A DNA stretch of 19,883 nucleotides from PUPG01 sp031323845. GTDB lineage: Bacteria > Bacteroidota > Bacteroidia > Bacteroidales > UBA7960. The stretch covers positions 1 through 19,883 of the forward strand of contig JAVIYP010000049.1 of assembly GCA_031323845.1 (NCBI GenBank), given 5' to 3'. The notes below the pieces were generated by a model, which saw only the letters and a list, made by a program, of their open reading frames with translations, had not been told where the DNA came from and did no database searches. Positions 7,049-12,800 of the stretch are shown piece by piece. Within the stretch, counting starts at the first letter, position 1, and every line of letters starts with the position of its first letter. Made by a program: the position numbers and the translations under genes.

Positions 7049-8539
7049 CTATTCCTCTTTGCGGTTGATTACCAGAACACGCTCTTTACCATAGGTTTCC
7101 ATAGCTATTTCACCAGCAATAACATCTATACTTTCTATCTCATCTGGTGTGATCAGATGATCCATCACGCCTTCCAGGTCTTTGGATGAGTAAAGCTTCC
7201 CATCAAGATAAAAATGAGCATCCCGGGGTAATACCGGTTCACCGGCTGCTGTTTCCTGGTTCAGAGCAAAGCGCACCGGCAGGTTAAACTGTACACGAAC
7301 GGCTTCACCACGCTGGCGGCCAGGTTCCCATTTTGGCATCATACCCACAACACGAACTGCCTCCTCATCACAACCACCACCGATGCCACGCAGCACCTGG
7401 ATGTTTGATATGCTTCCGTCGGGCTCTACAACAAAACTTACAAATACGGTTCCCTGGATACCTGCATCTTTCGCAGCCTCAGGATATTTAATGTTGCTTC
7501 CGATAAAATCCATCAACGCCGGGGTTCCGCCGGGAAATTTGGGAATTTCTTCAACCACGGTAAAAATCACATCTTCCTCGTAAGAGGCATCTTTTGCTTC
7601 AATAACCAGTTCATCAGTGGATTCGGCCTCATCTTTGGTAAAATCGCACGATTGCAACAGGAAGACTCCGGCAAACAAAGATGCCAGCATCAGCATGCCT
7701 GTAACAATCTTTACAGGACTTTTTTTCATTTTTTTGTTCATCATCATGATTCGTTTTTTTAAGGGTGGATAAGTGAATGGAGTTGTCAATGAAAAGTGAA
7801 ATCCGCTCATGTTTACCTGGAGCAAGAGTTTTTGATAGCTGACCTTGTCCACATCATCCTGGTGCAGTACGTACCGGTCAGCCTCGTATTCATGTTGAAG
7901 TTTAAGTTCCCGGCGGGCATACCAGACCGCAGGATGAAACCAGAAGATAACCCTCAGTAGCTCCACAAAGATCAGGTCGATGGTGTGAAGGTGTTTCGCG
8001 TGGCCACGCTCATGCATGATCACAGGATAAAGATCATCTTGATCAGCAAGCGCTTCGGGAATAAAAACATAGGAGAAAAATGAAAAAGGTGCCGTATTAT
8101 CTCCCTTCAGTGGAATCACGCGGGTTCCATAATGGTTTCTGACTTCCGACCGGCTTACCCTGTACAATAAATAAACGGTGCTGAGAACCATTCTGAGAAG
8201 CAGCAGCAAGCTTACTGACATGGTCAGATAAAGGAACAGCGAACGTGTTTCAAAAACGCGGATCAACTCCTGTCTGGAATATTCAATACCTTCTGATGCG
8301 CCTACGACCACTTCAGGTAACCGAATGCCCTGGGCACCCGCTGTGATGCTGACGGGCTGAACAGGAACCAAAGAAATGGCAGAAAGCAAAACAGATGCGA
8401 TCATCCCTGTTATCAGATAAAAACGCGCCTGCGAAGGTGTTGCCATGCGCCGGACAAATACAGCATATACGAAAGCTGCGATCAGAAGATAGATGGATCC
8501 AAAAAATAAAAAAGTGCCTATTGTTTCCATGTCATCCAT
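7049..8539 (-). CDS. M56 (BlaR1-type) membrane metallopeptidase with TonB C-terminal and plug-like domains
   Basis: Predicted sensor partner of the BlaI-type repressor encoded just upstream. The N-terminal membrane region has segments at ~8-29, 40-60 and 100-127. The zincin site follows: HERGH at 176-180 (HExxH) and the third-ligand motif HEYEAD at 216-221. A fourth membrane segment lies at ~280-297. The periplasmic part is not the penicillin-binding domain of staphylococcal BlaR1. It is a TonB C-terminal domain (~345-424, YPEAAKDAGIQGTVFVSFVV, then AVRVQFNLPVRF) and a last ~55 residues (~440-492, with LDGK and ITPDEIESIDVIAGE) that resemble the plug segment of TonB-dependent receptors. In BlaR1 systems the peptidase triggers loss of the repressor; that is inferred here, and the signal is unknown. 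Start at 8539 or the Met at 8530; 9 bases separate it from the repressor stop. Confidence 0.9.
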   Translation of the reverse strand: MDDMETIGTFLFFGSIYLLIAAFVYAVFVRRMATPSQARFYLITGMIASVLLSAISLVPVQPVSITAGAQGIRLPEVVVGASEGIEYSRQELIRVFETRSLFLYLTMSVSLLLLLRMVLSTVYLLYRVSRSEVRNHYGTRVIPLKGDNTAPFSFFSYVFIPEALADQDDLYPVIMHERGHAKHLHTIDLIFVELLRVIFWFHPAVWYARRELKLQHEYEADRYVLHQDDVDKVSYQKLLLQVNMSGFHFSLTTPFTYPPLKKRIMMMNKKMKKSPVKIVTGMLMLASLFAGVFLLQSCDFTKDEAESTDELVIEAKDASYEEDVIFTVVEEIPKFPGGTPALMDFIGSNIKYPEAAKDAGIQGTVFVSFVVEPDGSISNIQVLRGIGGGCDEEAVRVVGMMPKWEPGRQRGEAVRVQFNLPVRFALNQETAAGEPVLPRDAHFYLDGKLYSSKDLEGVMDHLITPDEIESIDVIAGEIAMETYGKERVLVINRKEE

Positions 8540-8548
8540 GTATTATAA

Positions 8549-8923
8549 TTAAGACTGTTTGTTTCTGATTTCCTCTTCTATGACCTGTTTCAACTCCTCC
8601 AGTTCCGATGCGCTCATCCCCTTCTCATGCGAAAAGAAGGATACCATCTGCCGCACTGAGTTGCCAAAATACTTCCGCATGATCCCCTTCATCAGCATTC
8701 CGGTATATGCTGACTTTTCAACCAATGGATAATATTCATGGGCTTTCCCGTAGGCTTTGTGTCCGATGAACCCTTTCTCCTCAAGGATCCTTACTATGGT
8801 CGACACGGTTGTGTATGCAGGTTTTGGCTCATCAAACCTCTCCAGAATATCCTTTACGAAGCCCGACTTGATCTCCCATAGGATCTGCATTACCTGCTCT
8901 TCCGCTTTTGTTAGTTCCTTCAT
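8549..8923 (-). CDS. BlaI/MecI/CopY-family transcriptional repressor
   Basis: A 124-residue winged-helix protein that opens MKELTKAEEQVMQILWE, typical of the family, with the recognition region PAYTTVSTIVRILEEKGFIGH (residues 35-55) and a C-terminal dimerisation helix (SELEELKQVIEEEI). A longer frame to 9058 exists, but its extra 45 residues translate the upstream hairpin repeat, so 8923 is the start. It is followed after 9 bases by the M56 gene, the standard repressor-sensor pair. In staphylococcal BlaI the sensor-triggered cut is at an Asn-Phe bond before the C-terminal helix; the corresponding area here reads VSFF (94-97), so a similar site is possible but not shown. Two operator-like sites of its own family lie in its promoter, indicating autorepression. 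Confidence 0.93.
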   Translation of the reverse strand: MKELTKAEEQVMQILWEIKSGFVKDILERFDEPKPAYTTVSTIVRILEEKGFIGHKAYGKAHEYYPLVEKSAYTGMLMKGIMRKYFGNSVRQMVSFFSHEKGMSASELEELKQVIEEEIRNKQS

Positions 8924-8962
8924 AGTCTGAAGTTTTGTTCTAATTATGAATATGTACTTTAA

Positions 8963-9060
8963 CTTTGCGCTTTTTGCGTGTTTTTTTCTTTCCGCTTTTT
9001 GCGTGGAACAAATAAATACACGCAAAGGCTGCAACATGTTATTACGCTGAGCACGCAAAG
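8963..9060. repeat. Hairpin-forming intergenic repeat, copy 2
   Basis: A 98-base relative of the element at 6907-7003, same orientation. The left arm (8963-9007) pairs with the right arm (9019-9060, starting CACGCAAAGG) around an A-rich loop. Its right edge abuts the predicted BlaI transcription start, so it would be transcribed as most of that gene's 5' leader. The two copies bracket the BlaI/M56 pair. Confidence 0.8.
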
Positions 9061-9068
9061 ATTCTTTG

Positions 9069-9098
9069 CAAATATAACTAATATTTTAGTTATTCAAC
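9069..9098 (-). promoter_or_regulatory. Promoter of the BlaI-M56 operon
   Basis: On the minus strand GTTG (9098-9095) is followed after 18 bases by TATATTTG (9076-9069). This is an exact match to the Bacteroidota -7 element TAnnTTTG with a TTG -33 core. It implies a start of transcription near 9062 and a leader of about 140 bases before the ATG at 8923. Confidence 0.65.
9077..9090. promoter_or_regulatory. BlaI-type operator 1
   Basis: ACTA-N6-TAGT, with the dyad extending to ATAACTAA / TTAGTTAT (9074-9093, perfect 8-bp arms, 4-base centre). The known Bla/Mec operator is a TACTA...TAGTA dyad with the same 6-base centre. This copy occupies the spacer between the -33 and -7 elements of the BlaI promoter, directly against the -7 box. 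Confidence 0.7.
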
Positions 9099-9110
9099 TA
9101 TTTTTTTAGT
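9097..9110. promoter_or_regulatory. BlaI-type operator 2
   Basis: A second ACTA-N6-TAGT (centre TTTTTT), followed by A to give TAGTA. It begins exactly 20 bp from operator 1, about two helical turns, and overlaps the -33 element of the BlaI promoter. Two dimers could therefore bind side by side on one face of the DNA. Confidence 0.65.
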
Positions 9111-9111
9111 A

Positions 9112-9131
9112 TTTGATAAAAACATATCAAA
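9112..9131. promoter_or_regulatory. Inverted repeat TTTGATA-N6-TATCAAA
   Basis: Perfect 7-bp arms, TTTGATA (9112-9118) and TATCAAA (9125-9131), with a 6-base centre. It lies one base beyond BlaI operator 2 and about 45 bases upstream of the flavoprotein promoter. The arm sequence is unrelated to the ACTA/TAGT sites, so a different regulator is possible; no specific one can be named. Confidence 0.4.
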
Positions 9132-9176
9132 AACCAGACCAAAAATCAAGATTACGTTTTTTCATCATTTTTTCGT

Positions 9177-9207
9177 TTTGATGGGATTCGATATTGTATT
9201 ATTTTTG
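9177..9207 (+). promoter_or_regulatory. Promoter of the flavoprotein gene
   Basis: TTTG (9177-9180), 19-base spacer, TATTTTTG (9200-9207): an exact match to both elements of the Bacteroidota consensus. Transcription would start near 9212-9215, just upstream of the ATG at 9232. Confidence 0.7.
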
Positions 9208-9231
9208 GGAGCACGCGGATGAACCCTGTGG

Positions 9232-9726
9232 ATGACAACCATTACCATTAAAAAAAGACATATGGCAACAAACATGATAAGCAACAAGGAAAAGATTCGT
9301 GAAATCATTGATAAATGCGAGGTATGCTATGTAGGGATGGTAGATCCGGAGGGTAAACCCTACACCCTGCCTTTTAACTTCGGGTACGAGGATGGAAGTT
9401 TATACCTCCATATGGCGCAGCAGGGCAAAAAGATGGATGTTTTGCGGAATAACCCTCATGTTTGTGTTGCTTTCAGCACTGATCACCTCTTGTTCCACCG
9501 CAATGAAGGCGTGGCATGCAGTTACGGTATGAAATACCGCAGTGTTCTGGCATACGGCGTGGCTGAATTTGTTGAAGATTATGAAGAAAAGGTCCGGATC
9601 ATGAACGTAACCATGCGGAAATACACCGGAAATGATTTTTCGTACAAAGCTCCTGCCATCAACAACGTTGCCATATACCATATCAGGATTGACAAGATAG
9701 AGGGCAAGCTCAGCGGATATTTTTAG
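9232..9726 (+). CDS. Pyridoxamine 5'-phosphate oxidase-like flavin-binding protein (NimA-like)
   Basis: A small split-barrel protein of up to 164 residues in the PNPOx-like group, which binds FMN or F420 and includes 5-nitroimidazole resistance (Nim) proteins. The visible pattern is CEVCYVGMVDPEGKPYTLPFNF, then LYLHMAQQGKKMDVLRNNPHVCVAF, then ACSYGMKYRSVLAYGVAEFVED, the barrel strands and phosphate-binding Lys region of the family. Start is uncertain: 9232 is the first ATG after the predicted promoter, but 9262 (MATNMISN) and 9274 (MISNKEKI) fit homologues as well. The gene is divergent from the BlaI operon, and its last 17 bases overlap the end of the PAP2 gene on the other strand. Its substrate cannot be read from sequence, and drug resistance should not be assumed. 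Confidence 0.85.
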   Translation: MTTITIKKRHMATNMISNKEKIREIIDKCEVCYVGMVDPEGKPYTLPFNFGYEDGSLYLHMAQQGKKMDVLRNNPHVCVAFSTDHLLFHRNEGVACSYGMKYRSVLAYGVAEFVEDYEEKVRIMNVTMRKYTGNDFSYKAPAINNVAIYHIRIDKIEGKLSGYF

Positions 9727-10303
9727 TGGTTTCCGGGTCCGGGAAAAACTTTTTTATTGTAAACAGCCACAGCTGGTAAAGCGCAAGGGCTATCAGGATT
9801 CCAAGGAGGGCTCCCCCCAGCACATCGCCGGGGTAATGCACACCCAGGTAAATGCGATTGTATGATTTCAGGCATGCCCAAACGAGCATCAGAGGAACGA
9901 TCCATCCGAACCTGTCCTTTAACAGGCGGATGACAAAAATGGCCAGTGCGAAGGAGTTGGCAGCATGGCCGGACACAAATCCAAAACGCCCGCCTCTGTG
10001 TCCCCTTACAATATGAACCAGATCGGCAATTTCCGGATCATTTGACGGTCTCAAACGCATGGTGGAACTTTTTAACACATTAGCCAGCTGATCACTCATG
10101 GTGATCAGTACAATCACAAAAAGCATTACCAAAAAACCCTTGTACCGGTATTTTTTGAAGATCAAAACGGTCAAAAACATGTAGAAGGGTATCCAGTTGT
10201 ATTTTCCCGCAATGAAGTACATGGGATCGTCCAGCCAGCTTACATGCAAACTGTTCAGAAACAAAAAAAGCTGCTGATCAAGTTCCTTCAGAAATTCGAG
10301 CAT
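9710..10303 (-). CDS. PAP2-family membrane phosphatase
   Basis: A 197-residue integral membrane protein with the three phosphatase motifs of the PAP2 family: K-x6-RP (K78 to R85-P86, in KSSTMRLRP), SGH (111-113), and R150-x5-H156-x3-D160 (in NRIYLGVHYPGD, where the usual Ser before Arg is Asn). About five or six hydrophobic segments surround the motifs. Family members dephosphorylate lipid phosphates such as undecaprenyl pyrophosphate or phosphatidate at the outer face of the inner membrane; the substrate here is not determinable. It begins 17 bases after the obgE stop and is probably the last gene of the hpt-adk-obgE operon. Its stop lies inside the end of the convergent flavoprotein gene. 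Confidence 0.92.
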   Translation of the reverse strand: MLEFLKELDQQLFLFLNSLHVSWLDDPMYFIAGKYNWIPFYMFLTVLIFKKYRYKGFLVMLFVIVLITMSDQLANVLKSSTMRLRPSNDPEIADLVHIVRGHRGGRFGFVSGHAANSFALAIFVIRLLKDRFGWIVPLMLVWACLKSYNRIYLGVHYPGDVLGGALLGILIALALYQLWLFTIKKFFPDPETTKNIR

Positions 10304-10320
10304 AAGATTATTTCTTTTGA

Positions 10321-11343
10321 TTACCAGTGATCGGTCTGCGGGTCCTGTTCATTCATCATCAGCCACAACTTATCTTTAAGCTGCATGATGCCCATTTGGG
10401 TGTGCGATGATATATAGACGACCTCAACATCCTTCAACGAGGAAGTCAACTCCTGTTTCAATTCCTGCAGCATTTCCTCATCCATCAGATCGCACTTGCT
10501 TACGGCCAGCAATCGGTGTTTATCAAGCAGTTCCGGGTTGTACTCTTTCAATTCCCGGAGCAGTATCCCATATTCATCGGCGATGTTTTTGCTGTCGGAT
10601 GGTATGAGGAAGAGCAGCAGCGCATTTCTTTCAATATGCCGCAGAAAGCGGTGTCCCAGGCCTCTGCCTTTATGTGCATCTTCAATAATTCCCGGAATGT
10701 CGGCCATAACAAAGGACTTGTCATCTCTGTAGGGTACCATTCCGAGGTTCGGCACCAGTGTGGTAAACGGATAATCGGCAATTTCCGGTTTCGCCGCACT
10801 GACCACGGAGAGCAGCGTTGACTTACCGGCATTGGGAAATCCAACCAGCCCAACATCAGCCAGCAGCTTGAGTTCCAGAATAAAGCTTTGTTCCTGGCCG
10901 GGCTCGCCTGGCTGCGCATAGCGCGGGGTTTGCCGTGTACTGGATTTAAAATGCACATTTCCCAGGCCACCTTTACCACCGCTCAGCAGAACAAAGGTCT
11001 GTCCATCTTCTGTAATTTCCCCGATGAATTCTCTGCTTTCTCCGTCTTTTACAACAGTTCCCAGTGGCACGTCGACAATGACATCCTTGCCTCCGGCGCC
11101 GAAGCTTTGTTGCTTGCCTCCCGGGGCACCGGCCTCTGCAACCAGATGCCGGGTATATTTCAGGTGCAGCAAGGTCCAGAAGTTTCTGTTGCCCCTGAGG
11201 ATAATATGTCCGCCCCTGCCGCCATCGCCTCCGTCAGGTCCTCCTTTGGGCACAAACTTCTCGCGCCGCAAATGCGCCGAACCTGCACCTCCCTTCCCGG
11301 AGCGGCAGTGAACCTTGATATAGTCAATGAAATTTGCGTTCAT
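10321..11343 (-). CDS. obgE: GTPase Obg/CgtA
   Basis: A ribosome-associated GTPase involved in 50S assembly and stress control. The 340-residue protein has the glycine-rich Obg fold (residues 1-160, with GGPDGGDGGRGG at 34-45 and GGKGGLGN at 122-129) and the G domain: G1 GFPNAGKS (168-175), switch region YPFTT (191-195), G3 DIPG (215-218), G4 SKCD (282-285, against the usual NKxD) and G5 SSH (312-314). It ends soon after the G domain, without a C-terminal OCT domain. It lies 24 bases after adk and 17 bases before the PAP2 gene on the same strand, the Bacteroidota hpt-adk-obg order. Confidence 0.97.
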   Translation of the reverse strand: MNANFIDYIKVHCRSGKGGAGSAHLRREKFVPKGGPDGGDGGRGGHIILRGNRNFWTLLHLKYTRHLVAEAGAPGGKQQSFGAGGKDVIVDVPLGTVVKDGESREFIGEITEDGQTFVLLSGGKGGLGNVHFKSSTRQTPRYAQPGEPGQEQSFILELKLLADVGLVGFPNAGKSTLLSVVSAAKPEIADYPFTTLVPNLGMVPYRDDKSFVMADIPGIIEDAHKGRGLGHRFLRHIERNALLLFLIPSDSKNIADEYGILLRELKEYNPELLDKHRLLAVSKCDLMDEEMLQELKQELTSSLKDVEVVYISSHTQMGIMQLKDKLWLMMNEQDPQTDHW

Positions 11344-11367
11344 GAACAGTAAAACGGTACTTTTACT

Positions 11368-11970
11368 CTAATCCACAACAGGCAACACCCTGTTGCTTTC
11401 AACGTAGGTGTCAACAGCCTTTCTGATCTTGGCAAAAACCTCATCAACGGGAGCCATGCCATTGATCGCAGCAATCTTACCCTGCTTATCGTAGTAATCC
11501 AGCAAAGGCATGGTCTGGTCCTTGTAAACGGCAAGTCTCTTACGCACAATTTTCTCGGAATCATCTGAGCGTCCAGAGTCTTCGCCTCTGCCGCTAATGC
11601 GCTTATAGAGCTCTTCTTCCTTCACCTCAACCGACACCACCACGCCAATCGGCATGTGGCGCTCTTCCAGTAAATCATCCAGAGCTTTTGCCTGCACAAT
11701 GGTGCGGGGGAAGCCATCAAAAATAAAACCGGGTACATCGGCATGATCACAAAAATGCTGATACAGCATTTTTAACACAATGTCGTCAGGCACCAGTAAC
11801 CCGCGGTCGATAAACTTCCGCACCTCCATGCCTAAAGGTGTTTGTTCTTCCATCTCATGCCTGAACATATCCCCGGTGGACACATGTGTCAGCTTGTATT
11901 GCTCAACGATTCTGGCAGATTGCGTGCCTTTGCCCGAACCGGGAGGGCCAAAAATGACAAGGTTCAGCAT
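11368..11970 (-). CDS. adk: Adenylate kinase
   Basis: Catalyses ATP + AMP to 2 ADP in the cytoplasm. The 200-residue protein has the P-loop GPPGSGKGT (8-16), the AMP-binding segment (STGDMFRHE, then PLG and DRGLLVPDDIV), DGFPRT (85-90) and the arginines of the lid region (KRISGRGEDSGRSDDSEKIVRKRL). The lid is short and has no zinc-binding cysteines, the short form of the enzyme. Start ATG 11970, with no clear Shine-Dalgarno. It follows hpt after 41 bases, with a small hairpin in the gap, and precedes obgE. Confidence 0.97.
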   Translation of the reverse strand: MLNLVIFGPPGSGKGTQSARIVEQYKLTHVSTGDMFRHEMEEQTPLGMEVRKFIDRGLLVPDDIVLKMLYQHFCDHADVPGFIFDGFPRTIVQAKALDDLLEERHMPIGVVVSVEVKEEELYKRISGRGEDSGRSDDSEKIVRKRLAVYKDQTMPLLDYYDKQGKIAAINGMAPVDEVFAKIRKAVDTYVESNRVLPVVD

Positions 11971-11985
11971 AATAAAGTGTTTACC

Positions 11986-12001
11986 CCGGTTTCAAAACCG
12001 G
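11986..12001. other. Small hairpin in the hpt-adk gap
   Basis: CCGGTTT (11986-11992) and AAACCGG (11995-12001) form perfect 7-bp arms with only two bases between them, so a real stem would open to a 4-base loop. It lies 15 bases upstream of the adk ATG in transcription order. No T-run follows; a role in mRNA processing or translation is only possible. Confidence 0.35.
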
Positions 12002-12011
12002 TAATTAGCAA

Positions 12012-12548
12012 TTATTCTACAATTTTATAAATATCCTTGTAATTTCTGCCAAAGCCGTTATAATCCAATCCGTAACCCACGATAAAGTCGTTGGGAATCT
12101 CCATTCCGACATAATCCGGAAACACGTCCATACGTAAAGCTGCAGGTTTGAGTAATAATGTGGCAACCTGGATCCTTTTCGGGTTATAGCGCTTAAGGTC
12201 TTTAACGAGATGAGATACTGTAATACCGCTATCAATGATATCTTCAAGAATAATGACATCCCTCCCGGAAATATCTTCATGCAAGCCTATCACCGACTTA
12301 ACTTCACCCGTTGTTGTTGTACCTGAATAAGAAGAAAGCTTGATAAAACTGATTTCACACATCCCCTTATAGACTTTGAACAAGTCGCCCGCCAGCATGA
12401 AACACCCATTCAGCACGCACAAAAACAGCGGAGCGCCATCCTTATGGTCATCAAATATGGCCTCTGCCATTTTCTGGACTGATTCCTGTATGTGCGTATA
12501 AGGAATACTTCTTTTAAATTCCTTGTCAAGTATTTTTATTCTCTCCAT
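12012..12548 (-). CDS. hpt: Hypoxanthine phosphoribosyltransferase
   Basis: Purine salvage enzyme that joins hypoxanthine (or guanine) to PRPP. From the ATG at 12548 (MERIKILDKEF) it has 178 residues, the normal length. A longer frame to 12602 would run through the promoter region and is rejected. The PRPP-binding loop VIILEDIIDSGIT (98-110), the N-terminal VLNGCF (45-50) and the C-terminal base-binding part IPNDFIVGYGLDYNGFGRNY (151-170) are present. It is the first gene of the operon with adk, obgE and the PAP2 gene, which links purine salvage and adenylate balance to a ribosome-assembly GTPase. Confidence 0.96.
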   Translation of the reverse strand: MERIKILDKEFKRSIPYTHIQESVQKMAEAIFDDHKDGAPLFLCVLNGCFMLAGDLFKVYKGMCEISFIKLSSYSGTTTTGEVKSVIGLHEDISGRDVIILEDIIDSGITVSHLVKDLKRYNPKRIQVATLLLKPAALRMDVFPDYVGMEIPNDFIVGYGLDYNGFGRNYKDIYKIVE

Positions 12549-12584
12549 GGGATGATAAACTATGGTTTGGCGATGCTTTCTCCA

Positions 12585-12592
12585 CAAATATA
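12585..12592 (-). promoter_or_regulatory. hpt: -7 element of the hpt operon promoter
   Basis: On the minus strand this reads TATATTTG, an exact TAnnTTTG, and would start transcription near 12580, about 30 bases before the hpt ATG. The -33 element expected near 12612-12616 is not TTTG; that position is occupied by a perfect palindrome (12601-12619). Confidence 0.5.
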
Positions 12593-12600
12593 AATGAATC

Positions 12601-12619
12601 AATGCTTACAGTAAGCATT
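12601..12619. promoter_or_regulatory. Perfect 19-base palindrome upstream of hpt
   Basis: AATGCTTAC-A-GTAAGCATT: 9-bp arms around one central base. It sits between the -7 and -33 positions of the hpt promoter, where a bound protein would block or recruit RNA polymerase, so it is a candidate operator. The regulator is unknown. It could instead act as an RNA hairpin only if transcription started further upstream. Confidence 0.5.
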
Positions 12620-12732
12620 ATTTCCAGAAAAAAAATAAATAATTACATAAATACTTATCAATCAATCTTATAAACACCTTTTAAAAAATGCACTCATATT
12701 GTTTTTCTGACTCTTGTACGGGCATAGTCATG

Positions 12733-12747
12733 ATTTCAAATTGAAAT
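12733..12747. promoter_or_regulatory. Palindrome ATTTCAA-A-TTGAAAT upstream of the phosphodiesterase gene
   Basis: Perfect 7-bp arms around one base. It overlaps the presumed -33 element (TTG at 12741-12743) of the plus-strand promoter, a position suited to a repressor. A/T-rich palindromes of this size can occur by chance in such DNA. Confidence 0.35.
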
Positions 12748-12769
12748 GCACGCGAATTTCTTACTTTTG
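12740..12769 (+). promoter_or_regulatory. Promoter of the phosphodiesterase-fusion gene pair
   Basis: ATTG (12740-12743, TTG core), 18-base spacer, TACTTTTG (12762-12769), an exact TAnnTTTG. Transcription would start near 12775, giving a short leader of about 25 bases to the ATG at 12801. Confidence 0.6.
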
Positions 12770-12800
12770 CCTTTCCTGAAAACATGAATCTGGCATTATA

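Larger units (their letters stand above)
8924..9231. other. Intergenic control region between the BlaI gene and the flavoprotein gene
   Basis: This 308-base stretch holds no gene. It contains, in order, the presumed 5' leader of the BlaI gene with the second hairpin repeat, the BlaI promoter with two operator-like sites, a third inverted repeat (9112-9131), about 45 bases of A/T-rich sequence with no recognised signal, and the promoter of the plus-strand flavoprotein gene. The two genes are transcribed divergently from it. Confidence 0.8.

Noticed and set aside
6614..7189. Plus-strand open frame of 191 codons after the transporter gene
   Set aside because: It overlaps the end of the transporter in another frame, then translates the T-rich spacer and hairpin repeat; the Cys/Phe-rich product resembles no protein.
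7681..7690. Lipobox (LQSC) in the M56 protein as a lipoprotein signal
   Set aside because: It lies at residue ~298 at the end of an internal membrane segment, not at an N-terminus, so lipid modification is unlikely.
8924..9058. N-terminal extension of the BlaI-family protein
   Set aside because: The extra 45 residues translate the hairpin repeat and leader; the family begins at MKELTKAEEQ.
12549..12602. N-terminal extension of Hpt
   Set aside because: It lies over the predicted promoter, and Hpt normally begins at the position of MERIKIL.
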